64,000 nt of DNA, taken from Martensiomyces pterosporus. Taxonomy: Eukaryota; Kickxellomycota; Kickxellomycetes; Kickxellales; Kickxellaceae. Numbering within the stretch: the stretch's first letter is position 1; the number at the start of each line of letters is the position of its first letter. Below are positions 31,913 through 42,465 of this stretch, one piece after another. The stretch spans positions 6,085-70,084 of the forward strand of contig MU603953.1 of assembly GCA_025201845.1 (NCBI GenBank). The letters run 5' to 3'. The position numbers were made by a program, and so were the translations under genes. The notes below the pieces were generated by a model that searched no databases, had not been told where the DNA came from, and worked only from the letters and a program-made list of their open reading frames with translations.

Positions 31913-33403
31913 TTAGATCTTGGATCCAGCGGCCTTCAGGGCAGCCTCGACGCGGCGGCCGTAGTCGTTATCGGCACGGTAGAAGTGCTTGAGCTGGCGC
32001 TTCTGGATGAACACGGGGGTCTGGGACAGGCCGCCGGCGATGACCTTAGCAAGGCGGTCCTTCTGCTCGTTGGTGAAGAGGTTGTAGAGATCCTTGACCT
32101 GCGCGAAGTCGTCGTCGGAGAGCTGGTAGGTGTGGCGGGCAACCTCGCCGTGGACAGCAAAGCCCTTGGAGTAGGTCTGAGCAGCAAGGTTGTTCTGCGC
32201 GGGGCCGCCGAAGGAGTTGGGCTCGTAGTTGGGAGCAGATCCGCCGTTGCCGTCGATGGCCATGTATCCGTCGCGCTGGTGGTTGTTGACGCCGTTGATG
32301 GGGCGGTTGATGGGGATCTGGAGGTAGTTGGGGCCCAGGCGGTGGCGGTGGGTGTCGGCGTAGCTGAACAGGCGGCCCTGGAGCATGCGGTCGGGCGAGG
32401 GAGCAATGCCAGGGACCATGTGCGAGGGGCAGAAGGCGGCCTGCTCGACCTCGGCAAAGTAGTTCTCGGGGTTGCGGTTGAGGACCATGCGGCCAACCTC
32501 CTGCAGAGGGAACTCCTTCTGGCTGAGAACCTTGGTGACGTCGAAGGGGTTGAAGCGGTACTTGAGGGCCTGCTCGGGCTCGATGACCTGGATGTAGACC
32601 TTCCATGCGGGGTGCTCGCCCTTCTCGATGGCCTCAAAGAGATCGCGGGTGGCGTAGTTGGGGTCGGTCCCGGCAAGACGGGCGGCCTCCTCGGGCAGGA
32701 TGTTCTTGATGCCCTGCTCGGTGCGGAAGTGCCACTTGACGTACTTGAACGAGCCGTCCTTGGCGACGAGCTTGAGGGTGTGGCTCGAGTAGCCGTGCAT
32801 GTGGCGGAATCCGTCGGGGATGCCGCGGTCCGACATGAGAATGGTGACCTGGTGCAGGGACTCGGGGACGAGCGACCAGAAGTCCCACACCATGGTGGCG
32901 TCGGGCAGATGGGTCTGGGGGTGGCGCTTCTGGGTGTGGATGAAGTCGGGGAACTTGATCGGGTCGCGGATGAAGAAGATGGGGGTGTTGTTGCCAACCA
33001 TGTCCCAGTTGCCCTCCTCGGTGTAGAACTTGACCGCGAAGCCGCGGGGGTCACGGGCAGTGTCGGCAGAGCCAAGCTCGCCGCCGACCGTGGAGAAGCG
33101 GGTGAACACGGGTGTGCGCTTGCCGACCTTGCTGAGGAACTTGGCGCAGGTGAGGTGCGAGATGTCCTTGGTCACCTCGAAGTAGCCGTGGGCGCCGGCT
33201 CCCTTGGCGTGCACGACGCGCTCGGGGATGCGCTCGCGATCAAAGTGCGCGAGCTTGTCGATGAGGTGGAAGTCCTGCAGAGCGACGGGCCCGAGCTCAC
33301 CGGCGGTGATGGAGGTCTGGTTGTTGTCGACCGGGTTGCCGTTGGCAGTGGTGAGGACACCGCGGCTTTGAACAGCGGGTGCGTCAGTAGGGTGCTGCGA
33401 CAT
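31913..33403 (-). CDS. Catalase, small-subunit type, probable peroxisomal
   Basis: Single exon, 496 residues, the size of clade 3 haem catalases. It converts hydrogen peroxide to water and oxygen. The distal His lies in R-V-V-H-A-K-G (His65), followed by F-T-R-F-S-T-V and the Asn-containing distal pocket ([11 protein letters not shown]). The proximal haem ligand Tyr is in [14 protein letters not shown] (about residue 350). NADPH-binding type residues fall in the H-R-H and later segments. The last three residues, SKI, resemble a peroxisomal PTS1 signal (SKL variant). Codon use is extremely biased to G/C in third position, which also leaves a 521-codon frame open on the other strand. It could also be cytosolic if SKI is not recognised. 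Confidence 0.96.
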   Translation of the reverse strand: MSQHPTDAPAVQSRGVLTTANGNPVDNNQTSITAGELGPVALQDFHLIDKLAHFDRERIPERVVHAKGAGAHGYFEVTKDISHLTCAKFLSKVGKRTPVFTRFSTVGGELGSADTARDPRGFAVKFYTEEGNWDMVGNNTPIFFIRDPIKFPDFIHTQKRHPQTHLPDATMVWDFWSLVPESLHQVTILMSDRGIPDGFRHMHGYSSHTLKLVAKDGSFKYVKWHFRTEQGIKNILPEEAARLAGTDPNYATRDLFEAIEKGEHPAWKVYIQVIEPEQALKYRFNPFDVTKVLSQKEFPLQEVGRMVLNRNPENYFAEVEQAAFCPSHMVPGIAPSPDRMLQGRLFSYADTHRHRLGPNYLQIPINRPINGVNNHQRDGYMAIDGNGGSAPNYEPNSFGGPAQNNLAAQTYSKGFAVHGEVARHTYQLSDDDFAQVKDLYNLFTNEQKDRLAKVIAGGLSQTPVFIQKRQLKHFYRADNDYGRRVEAALKAAGSKI

Positions 33404-34396
33404 TATTGGTAGTATAGGGCTGGCCTTTCAATCGACAGAAGCAGCTGGTGGGCGAAAGAGAAAGAGCAGGCGAGAAAGAGAGGAAGTGGATGGAATACAG
33501 TGGAGAGCAGAGAAGAAAAAAGAGATGAAACAGAGCAGAGGTCGGCCGATGTAGATAATAAATTATCTCTGCCAGAGTGGCATGAGCTCCCCTCTCGCAT
33601 GTGATGAAATACGGCGCCTCTGATAGCAGGCGTGCTCCTTTTTTGGCGAGTCTACGGGAATAATAAAGCGCCGCGCCCTATGCGTGGGCCACCGCGCAAC
33701 CCAGCATGCACGGAGGGGGGAGCAGCTGGTGCAGGGGCATATGAAAACTCGCCGCTATCCCGTGATGCTCGAACCTCGCTGTGCCCACCAATGGCTGGCG
33801 AGGGGTGCGCTAAACCGCAATGGCCGGAGATGCGGAGACATGTGCGCTCCAGCCTCTGCGTTTCCTACAGAAGACACAGAGAGCAGATCGTCTCGCACAG
33901 AGCGAACGGAAGGGCAGCGGTTGCGTCAGCGTGGAAGATTGGCACAGTGGACTGGACTGCTGCACCAGCAGCTCTGTTCTGTGCGAGAGAGACATACTTG
34001 CGCGCCTGAAGCGCTGCATTGTGGCCACAGCGGGCCTGTCGCACAGGCAAGCTCAGGCAGCTACCGCGCGATTTTCGTCTTTTGGAAGGCGCGGGCTCGT
34101 TGATATCGGCAGCAGCAGCAGCGAGCGGCGGGCATTCGCAGCTCCACCAGAGATTAGATGAGCCTGCCAGGGCCGCTAGAGCTCGTCGAGATCTGGGAGG
34201 AGGAGAGGCTTTGCTCCACATCACGTGTCTGCGATCCTAATCCTGGCTTCTGACCAAATCAAGCATCCAGCTGGTGTTTCGGTTTGCTGCATTGAGTTGG
34301 CAATAATTTTTTTCGCGCTTCTCCCAGCCCAGGTCTCTCAGCTCGCCTTGCAATTCTGTCCCACATATTTTTCTGCTTACTAAACACGACAGCAAA
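33404..34396. other. Divergent promoter region, catalase and BDP1
   Basis: About 1 kb between two head-to-head genes. No gene or RNA recognised. The catalase-side 150 bases are purine-rich on the plus strand (CT-rich leader on the minus strand). Confidence 0.5.
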
Positions 34397-36039
34397 ATGT
34401 CATCGGTAACTTCATTGCGCGTTTGTAAGTGTAGAGAGCACAGCAGCCGCGTTTCTGAGCGACAGAAAGCTCTGCATTGCGTCTGATACTAATACATGCC
34501 GGAAGCTGGCTGCTGCTATGCACTTTTGTAGCAAAGGGCACCAACAAATTTGCGCCTAAAGCCAAGCCCAGACCAAACAGAAGAGGGAAAGGCGCGCAGG
34601 GGGGATCAGGGACGCAAACAGAAACCGAGCGCAGCGAGGCAGGCAGCACACAGGCATCAGCACCAAGCACTCAGCCGCAGACACCGGCAGCCACCACCAC
34701 AGAGCCAGCATCAGCAACAGAACCACCAGTTGACAATGAGCCAGCAATCCCAGCAGTTTCTCAGAGGCTGCGAGCGACGCAGATAGCAGTGCCATCCGTC
34801 TCGTCATCAGCAAACGGCAGCGGTATTCCCGTGGTTGGATCTACCCAGCATCCGCCCGCAGCTGCTCAAAGTGGAACACCAATTGTCGTTGGTGCTTCTG
34901 CCCGCACACCTGTATCGCCACTGCCACGCAGACCACAGCAACCTCAGCTGAATCGGAGACCGTCCGTTATTGGCTCGCCTGTAGCTACGCCAGCTTCATC
35001 TGGCAGGTTGGCGTCGCTGAGCTCGCCTGCTAGAGCAATTCCAATGCCGCGACCCCTGTTTGAGAGTGGATCGTCTCGTGACGTGGCGGAATTGGCGACG
35101 GACAGCCCGAACAAGAGAAGACGCGTGAGGAGCAGCACTCCGAGCTCAGAGCCGCGGCCACCGCCGAAGCTCAAGACTGTCAACGATTACACAACGCTGT
35201 CGACGGAGGAAATCAACAACCTGCCCATATCGACTTTCTGCAGAGACACGCGTCATGGCCGCCCCACGACTGAGTTCATCAGTCGCGAGAATGAGAGCAT
35301 CAAAAAAATGCTCGCTCGGTCGTCAGGCACCGAGGCAGAGCCCGATTCGTCAGCTGCTGCGGCGGCAGCAAACAGGGCAAATGGGGGTCAGGACGGTGAC
35401 AGCGAAAGCCAAAAACAAAAGAGCAAGTCCGCGGTCAACCACATGGCAGCCCAAATCCGCATCGTTGATGGAAAGGTGGTGGTTGACGCCGACTCCCTGG
35501 TGGTCAACCGGAGCGACATGGGTGGCGGCAACGATGAGCCCCTGGAAGTAGTGGATGAGTCGGCGCGCTCGCGGTTTATCAACTCGATGACCTACGTGAA
35601 GAAGCGTGGATCGAGGAAGCGGTGGAGCAAGGAGGAGACAGAGTTGTTTTACCAGGCGCTGAGGAAATATGGCACGGACTTTGAGATGATTTCGGGGGCT
35701 ATGCCTGGGCGCTCGAGGTATGATATCAGGAACAAGTTCAAGGCCGAGGAGAAGATCCACGGAAGCTGGATCACCACCGCGCTGCTTAGACGCCCGCGGC
35801 CGACGCCTGTGAGCGCACCGGTGGTGCCGCAGGACGGCATACCCAGCGAGCTGGCTAATTACTCGATGGCGACCTCACCGAAGCCCGCTAATGACGAGGA
35901 GCTGCCCGAGCCAGGGAATCTGATTGCACCGGCGGGTCGGGCCCAGGAACCGTCTACAGAGGCAGAGGCTGCTCCAGGCGGCGGCAATGCAGACATATTC
36001 GACCTGGGGCTGCTAACCCCAGCAACACAGCCCCGCTAG
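34397..36039 (+). CDS. BDP1: TFIIIB subunit B'' (Bdp1)
   Basis: Exons 34397-34424 and 34532-36039 (intron 107 nt, GTAAGT...TTGTAG) give 511 residues. Splicing yields the start MSSVTSLRVS-KGTNKFAPK, which mirrors the fungal Bdp1 opening M-S-S...S-G-T-R-F-A-P-K and decides the gene model. Residues 40-200 are low complexity. Then come L-S-T-E-E-I-N-N-L-P-I-S-T-F-C, the Y-V-K-K-R segment, and a SANT/Myb domain (about 370-418) with RWSKEETELFYQALRKYGTD and GRSRYDIRNKFKAEEK. With TBP and Brf1, Bdp1 forms TFIIIB, which opens promoters for RNA polymerase III (tRNA, 5S, U6). The largest Pol III subunit is encoded 12 kb downstream. The C-terminal tail is short and acidic. Confidence 0.94.
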
Positions 36040-37082
36040 GCTGGGCGTGAGCACAGGTAAAGAAAATAAAGTAAAAGTAAAAACGCCAGCAGTAGCCAGT
36101 TTTGTGTTTGCAGTACTTATGCCAGATGTCTTGCTTTTTCCTCTTTCGAGCAAGCCCGCGTATAAACTGTGTGTGACACATGTTGTATTAATAAAGCAGC
36201 TGTGGCGGATACAGAGATGTGGAGTGAGCGATCGATGTTGCCACCTGGCACATTGGTTGGCTAAATGGCATAACGAGGCCCCCCCATCACGGCTTGACTC
36301 ACAGGATACCAGACACAGAGCCACCACCCAGGCTCCATGCCGCAGACCAAGTGATCTAAATTGCAGCAGTCGCCAGACAGAGTCAAGTGAGCTACGTGTA
36401 AATTGCAAAAATGCGTGATATTTGCATATATGCCGTATATAGTGCTCAAGCACGCCGTTATTTATTTACTCGATTTCACCGCCCCCTAGTCCCAAGGATA
36501 GTGGATTCCTAGCCCACGTTCCAACCAATCAAGCACCTCACTCTTTCCCTTTCCCACTCAGAAAAGAGACGTTTTTCTTGCAGCCGTGCTGCTTCCTTGC
36601 GCCAGCTCTCTTGTAAACCTTTCCTCTGCTTCTTGTATTGGCCTTTCTATTGATTCTATCCCAAATCGCAGGCGCCCTCCTTGCACCCGCCTTTGTCATT
36701 CTCCTAAACACCTGGTCCAGCGCAAGCAGAAACGCTCTTTGTTAGCTCTGCCTCGCACATTTTGCGCATTTTTCAATACCCGCCACACACGCTTTAAAAA
36801 GTCGGTGTCTACAATCGCTCTCATCTTGGTAAAGAGATTAGCTGCCGCTGCGTGTATTGAGTGAGACGCGGCAGCGCGGCAGCGCAGCAGCTACTTGCCT
36901 CTCTTTGCAGAGGCGAAAGAAGAGTAGCAGCAGCAAAAATTCGCATCGCCCCCTTTTAATTCTTTGTTATGCTCCGCTGCACTCAGCCGTGTTCAGTTAT
37001 TTCTGCTTGCTCTGTTTGCTGAGTTGCAAAATTCTTCTTTTTGCTCCCCTGTTTCTTCTTGTCCTGTAGCCCTCTGTAAACA
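36040..37082. other. Intergenic region, BDP1 to PP2A B55
   Basis: No gene seen. It is AT-rich after the BDP1 stop (AATAAA at about 36064) and CT-rich in the last 500 bases, probably the promoter and leader of the phosphatase gene. Confidence 0.55.
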
Positions 37083-38943
37083 ATGGAGAGTGAGCGCGGT
37101 TGGAAGTTCACTCAATGCTTCGGCGACAAAGCCGATTTGGAGGATGTGACCGAAGGTAGGTTCATTCTGAAAGCAGGCATAGTGCCGCATATTATAGCTC
37201 GTCTGCTCACTGCAGCAGTGCTGGGAACTCCACACATGCATTCCACATCCAAGTGCATTTATGTGCCGGGCTTTTCTGCGTCGAGTAGATTCCACAGTCG
37301 AGGCAATGTGCAAGGATTACGCATGCAGTTTCGCTCTTGTGACGCATCCCCCACCCCCTGGCGATTGCGCTGCATTGTGCTTCACAGGGCAATATCTAAC
37401 GCAATGCTCTCTCTTCTATAACTGTAGCCGATATTATCTCAACTGTCGAGTTCGACCAGACGGGCGACTACCTGGCCACTGGAGATAAGGGCGGTCGTGT
37501 GGTTTTGTTCGAGCGAAGCGACAATGTAAGTCTCATTCAGCAGATTGCAAGTGCCGCAAAACGCGGCTGCCTGCTTGCTCGCTGCTATTATGAGTCCCTG
37601 GCATTCTGTCTGCTGTGTTTGCCGCAGAGAATCCATCTCTCGCACTTTGCATATATCATTTGGTATATCTATGTTTATTCGCCGAGCCCCTGCAGCTGGC
37701 ACGTATGCATACACAGGCTTGTCTGCAGCTAAAGCCTGCGCTGTGCACATATCCATGTCTCAATTCCGGGCACCCGTAGAAGCAAGGCTGCGAGTACAAG
37801 TTCTACACAGAGTTCCAGTCGCACGAGCCCGAGTTCGACTACCTGAAGAGCCTGGAGATTGAGGAGAAGATTAACCGAATCAAATGGCTCAAGCCCAACA
37901 ACAACTCTCTATACATGCTGACGACCAACGACAAGACCATCAAGCTATGGAAGGTATGCGAAAAGGCGCTCAAGCTCGTGACGGAGAACAACCTTCTCGA
38001 CGGCGACCGCGCACCGCCTCCGGATATCTCGCACCTGCGTTTGCCCAAGCTTGTACCGCACGAGAACATCATTGCAGCCATCCCGCGGAAGATCTATGCC
38101 AACGCGCATGCGTACCATATCAACTCGATCTCGGTCAACTCGGACGGCGAGACCTATCTGTCGGCTGACGACCTGCGCATTAATCTGTGGAACCTGGGGA
38201 TCAACAACCAGAGCTTCAACATCGTGGACATTAAGCCTGCCAACATGGAGGACTTGACGGAGGTCATCACGGCGGCTGAGTTCCACCCGACGTCGTGCAA
38301 TTACTTCATGTACAGTAGCAGCAAGGGCACAATCAAGCTGTGTGATATGCGCGAGTCGGCCCTATGCGACCAGCACGCCAAGCAGTTTGAGGAGCCCGAG
38401 GACCCGGGGTCCAAGAACTTCTTCTCCGAGATCATCTCCTCGGTGTCCGATGTGCGGTTCAGCTCCGACGGACGCTACATTCTCTCCCGCGACTACCTCA
38501 CCCTGCGTCTGTGGGACATCAACATGGATAAGCAGCCCGTGCGGACAATCAGCGTGCACGATTACTTGAAGCCCAAGCTGTGCGACCTGTATGAGAACGA
38601 CTGCATCTTTGACAAGTTCGAGTGCAACATCAGCGGGGACGGCAAGCATGCAATGACTGGGTCGTATAACAACTACTTTAACATCTATGATCTCGCCGAG
38701 CCCGACAACGACGTCATGCTGCAGGCGGACAAGAACGCATTTAGGGCCAAGAGAGTGCAGGGACCAAACGGTAGCAAGAGCAAGGTGGGCATTCCGCGCA
38801 ATGGGCGCAATGGCTTGCGCAAGGAGGACATTGACGTGGAGAACATCGACTTTAACCGCAAAATCCTGCACTCCAGCTGGCATCCCAGGGAAAACACCAT
38901 CGCCGTGGCTGCTACAAACAACCTCTTCATCTTTACTGATTAG
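37083..38943 (+). CDS. CDC55: Protein phosphatase 2A regulatory subunit B (B55/Cdc55)
   Basis: Three exons, 37083-37155, 37428-37525 and 37780-38943, give 444 residues, the normal B55 size. Donors are GTAGGT and GTAAGT; acceptors are CTGTAG and CCGTAG, with phases 1 and 0. The product is the seven-bladed WD40 propeller of B55: [28 protein letters not shown], the invariant [20 protein letters not shown], then [15 protein letters not shown]...[29 protein letters not shown] and [14 protein letters not shown]55 steers PP2A toward Cdk-phosphorylated substrates in mitotic exit and in stress and nutrient signalling. Both introns lie in the first 180 coding bases while the remaining 1.16 kb is uninterrupted. 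Confidence 0.96.
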
Positions 38944-39679
38944 GCTTGAAACCACACAAAAACTCTTTTAAAAAGCTCGCTTTGGTTCTTTCTCTTTCCC
39001 TTTACAAGTCCTTTTCTATCTTTTCCCTCACCACCACAGCTACCACCCACACATACCCCCTTCACCTCTCCACCCTCACCTCCATGTTCTGTTCTAGTGT
39101 TCTTTCTTTCTATTAGCTCTCTATACTTTTCTCCTTCCTTTTCTTGTTGCTCACTCCTATATCTTACTTCCTTTTCACCAACGAGCTGCTCTCATCTGCG
39201 CTCTTTACAGACCGATGCGCTTTTGAGTTGCAGCTGGCGAATATGCCATCGCCATGAACTGTGCTTGTTGGCAGATGCTGCTGTCGTCACTGAGAGATCC
39301 ACCGCGTGGCTGCTTACCAGGCGATTCCCCTTGCCGCGCGTCCTGCCCTAGCAGAGCCTCTGCGTTGCTGCTGGCTGTTGACTGGACCACGCAGGCCAGC
39401 GGAAGAGGCCGTTGAATGTGCGTGAGTGTGCACCTACAGCACTAAAGGCGTGGTGCAGGCAGCAGATCGAAAACAGGTGCGCCTCGTTCGAGCTACGTCC
39501 CACCAAGCATGGCGATCCGGCTCGGCTCAAGCAGAGTCGGCGTTATCGCGGGTTTAACGCAGTGAGATAGGGCTGGCTCCAGCGCTCGCAATTTCGCATT
39601 AATTTTTCAGCCCTCCTTCTCATTTCTTGCAATTCTCCGCTTATTATATCAGCAGGCTACAGAGACGCAACGAGTTAAA
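38944..39679. other. Intergenic region, PP2A B55 to uL16m
   Basis: No gene seen. The first 250 bases are strongly CT-rich (3' UTR of the phosphatase gene); the end probably contains the short uL16m promoter. Confidence 0.55.
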
Positions 39680-40324
39680 ATGTGGGCCAGGAGATTCGCC
39701 GGAAACCTTTTGCAAACGCGACTGACTGCAGGCTTTTCGCTGTTCACCAAGCAGGCTGTTGCCAGCAAGCCCGCCAGTTCGCCGTTCGCTCTGCCGACGG
39801 TCAAATCACAGCAGATTCGCAGCTACCAGAACCTGCAGCCGCGCCGGCGGAAGTACAAGAAGGCGCAGAAGGGACGTGTGCCGGTGCGTACTGGCGGCAG
39901 CACCAAGGGCAATTACATGGCGTTTGGCGACTATGGCCTGCGCGTCAAGGCTGGCCTTCGCTTGCCTGCAGGCACGATCACTGCGATCTATGCGACTCTC
40001 AAGCGTAAGCTGAAGGCCATCAAGGGGCTACAGATCTGGCTGCGCGTGTTCCCTGACATCCCTGTTACCACAAAGGGCACAGAGGTTCGAATGGGTAAGG
40101 GAAAGGGTGCCTTTGACTACTGGGCGTGCCGCGTGCCCAAGGATAAAATCATCTTTGAGCTCCAGGGCCCTGGCCTGAACACTGAGCTGGCAAAGGACGC
40201 CCTGCGCCAGGCAAGCTTCAAGCTCGGTGTGCCGACCGAGTTTGTGGTCAAGAGTGAGGCTACCAAGCAGCCAAAGAAGGCTGATCTGCCGCCTACAACG
40301 ATCCCCTTCCTGCACGCAAAGTAA
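39680..40324 (+). CDS. MRPL16: Mitochondrial ribosomal protein uL16m
   Basis: 214 residues, single exon. The first 48 residues are Arg/Ala/Ser-rich with few acidic residues, a mitochondrial presequence. The uL16 domain follows: RRRKYKKAQKGRVP, F-G-D-Y-G-L-R-V-K-A, L-P-A-G-T-I-T-A-I-Y-A-T-L-K-R-K, WLRVFPDIPVTTKGTEVRMG, K-G-K-G-A-F-D-Y-W-A-C-R-V, and I-F-E-L-Q-G. uL16 shapes the A- and P-site tRNA region of the large subunit, here in mitochondria. The start context is TAAAATGTGG. The gene converges on ALG7 with 116 bp between stops. Confidence 0.95.
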   Translation: MWARRFAGNLLQTRLTAGFSLFTKQAVASKPASSPFALPTVKSQQIRSYQNLQPRRRKYKKAQKGRVPVRTGGSTKGNYMAFGDYGLRVKAGLRLPAGTITAIYATLKRKLKAIKGLQIWLRVFPDIPVTTKGTEVRMGKGKGAFDYWACRVPKDKIIFELQGPGLNTELAKDALRQASFKLGVPTEFVVKSEATKQPKKADLPPTTIPFLHAK

Positions 40325-40440
40325 AAGCAGCACAAAGACGGCGTTGTGCCGCCGCTGCTTCCTCTTCTCTTCGCTTCTAGTTACCAAATACATGTCTGCA
40401 CGTTGTCTACGTCGATTTGTAAAGCAAAATACTGAGGGGC

Positions 40441-42003
40441 CTAAAAGTAGAAGAGGTGCGACAGGCGGTAGCGGATGAAAAATGCCAGCAGCGAATTGAG
40501 CACTTGGATCATCAGGATCCTGTTGTTGAGCTGCGCCTCTGAAAGGCGGTGGCATCGCACAAGCACCAGGTTCAGCAGAGTCAGGTTGTTTACGCTGAGC
40601 ATTGTGCCCTGCTCGTCGCGCTCCACATCAGCCATACCCAGGTGCTCGTATAGGAGGATGATCTTCAGGCCAAGGGGTGTGGCTGTGTCCAGCGCGGTCC
40701 TGCTTGCGACCATGAATGTGGGTGGCTGGGCGCTAACTGTGTTCCGCGCACTGGCTGATCTGGGCCTTTGTGCAGGGCCAGCTCTTTTCCATCTTGGCAG
40801 CTTGGCCTTGGCAAAGCTCATCATGGCCATCGACAGAGTCCTGTGGATGGTCGGGGTTGGGCCGTTGGGCTCTGCAGCTGCTTCGGCAGGGTCTGCTGCG
40901 GCATCGCTTGCACCGGCATCAGAGTTTGTGTCGGAGATGGAGCCCGCACTGGCATCGATGGCGCTGTGTAGCCTGTTGACGACCCGGCGAGGGAGCGGGC
41001 TGCCAATGACCATCTTGGGCAGCCTGTGACGAGGGCATGGAACAAGGCCAAAGATCTGCGGCGCCGAATAGACAAAGTTGAACACCTGTGGCAAGAACAG
41101 CAGCAGCAGCGTTTTGGAGAAGTGGCCCAAGATCCCGCACACAGCAAACGTCATCCCAGCAAAGTAGCAGTAGGTGTCGCCAACAAACACGCGTGCAGGG
41201 TATACGTTCCAGTAGTAGAGGGCGCTGGAGACCGACACAAATGGCAGCAGGAGATAGAGCGAGAACAAGTGGTTGTACTCTCCCTCTGCGTTTCCCGTGT
41301 TGATGTTGGCTATGTCCTTTGCGATAATCGACAGTGCAATGACTATGGACTGGCCCACTTCAACGCCGTTGATGCCCGCCAGAATGTTGATCGCGTTGGT
41401 GCAGAACACAGCCATAAGGCCAATGTACACGTAGTAGACAGCACCCAGATCAACTGTGTTGGTTCCGAGCCATTGCTGCATGAACACGGGGACAACCACA
41501 TGCGTCACTCCGTATCCAACATAGTAGACAATCAGAACGGGGATGGATGCAATTGTTGGCAGGAACAGCTTGAATCTCCACCTCAGGTCAAATACATCGT
41601 CGGCGAACCCAAGAAAGATCATGCTCTGGAGCGACAGCAGTGCCGACAAGTACTCGCCCAGGCGGTCGAATGGAAATATGCGCGAGCTGATGTTCGACTG
41701 CGGGTCCTGTGCCCACCACTTGCGGAACTGCACGGGGATAAAAAGAAACGTCGCAATAAGGTATATCGTCGCTGCCACGACACCCATGCTCTCGGCAAGC
41801 AGCGGGCGAGAGGGCTTGGAGAGATCGATCCCTGACAGGCCAACCTTCTTGAACGTCGATGTTGCCGCGGGGATGATGCACCATGTTGCTAGCCCTGCCA
41901 GCGCCGAGATGCATGTGCACACTGCCAGAGGCTCGTCGCGAAACTGCCACATCAGCGCAACAAGCACTGGCGACGACGCCAGCGTTACCTTCCTGTGGCT
42001 CAT
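40441..42003 (-). CDS. ALG7: UDP-GlcNAc:dolichyl-phosphate GlcNAc-1-phosphotransferase
   Basis: Single exon, 520 residues (human DPAGT1 408, yeast 448). It makes GlcNAc-PP-dolichol, the first step of N-glycan assembly in the ER membrane, and is the tunicamycin target. About ten transmembrane helices are visible with the family motifs K-P-x-R-P-L-L-A-E-S-M-G (around 62), LGFADDVFDLRWR (around 126), N-A-I-N-I-L-A-G-I-N-G-V-E-V-G-Q (around 205), V-F-V-G-D-T-Y-C-Y-F-A-G and P-C-P-R-H-R-L-P. The extra length is mostly an Ala/Ser/Pro-rich insert (about 340-430) between the P-R-H-R-L-P motif and the last membrane helices, in the cytosolic loop. It is head-to-head with the INTS4 gene (462 bp). Confidence 0.96.
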   Translation of the reverse strand: MSHRKVTLASSPVLVALMWQFRDEPLAVCTCISALAGLATWCIIPAATSTFKKVGLSGIDLSKPSRPLLAESMGVVAATIYLIATFLFIPVQFRKWWAQDPQSNISSRIFPFDRLGEYLSALLSLQSMIFLGFADDVFDLRWRFKLFLPTIASIPVLIVYYVGYGVTHVVVPVFMQQWLGTNTVDLGAVYYVYIGLMAVFCTNAINILAGINGVEVGQSIVIALSIIAKDIANINTGNAEGEYNHLFSLYLLLPFVSVSSALYYWNVYPARVFVGDTYCYFAGMTFAVCGILGHFSKTLLLLFLPQVFNFVYSAPQIFGLVPCPRHRLPKMVIGSPLPRRVVNRLHSAIDASAGSISDTNSDAGASDAAADPAEAAAEPNGPTPTIHRTLSMAMMSFAKAKLPRWKRAGPAQRPRSASARNTVSAQPPTFMVASRTALDTATPLGLKIILLYEHLGMADVERDEQGTMLSVNNLTLLNLVLVRCHRLSEAQLNNRILMIQVLNSLLAFFIRYRLSHLFYF

Positions 42004-42465
42004 GTCAAGAGCGTCGGGAATATCAATGGGGCAAGAAATGTACAGTATCTATGCGATAGTAGAGGCGTGCCAGGCGAAATTAGACAAAAGCAGTCATGGT
42101 AGGAAGAGCAGGAGTAGTGTACAGAACAGGAGCGAGGAAGAAGGAAAGGGGCTGTTGTCACTCTCTGTGGACCTGTGGCCCTGGAGTCGCGCCAAACAAA
42201 AAGATGGAGAATTGGCCCTTTGCGCTGATGTTTCCAGCACAGCCACTTAGAAGCAGTAGCGTCACAGAGGCGGTGCCAGTGCCCATATCTCAGCTAGACA
42301 CGCGCACGGCGATTTTGCTTTCCAGAATCCCCACAAATAGCCGAAGCCCACGAAGCGGCACCCTCCCTAATACTCCTGTTTATCATTCTGCGTGGTCAGG
42401 TCCGCTGGCGTGCAGACAGCTATTTTGACACCAAAGGGCGCCAGAAACTAAACCACAGCACACCG
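42004..42465. other. Shared promoter region ALG7/INTS4
   Basis: 462 bp between divergent start codons; no gene seen. Confidence 0.6.

Noticed and set aside
31847..33412. Plus-strand frame of 521 codons
   Set aside because: Exact antisense of catalase with Val/Leu/Gly-rich composition from codon bias; no family pattern.
33765..33790. B-box-like GGTTCGAGC on the minus strand, possible tRNA
   Set aside because: The T-arm does not pair and no A-box or acceptor stem is found at the right distance.
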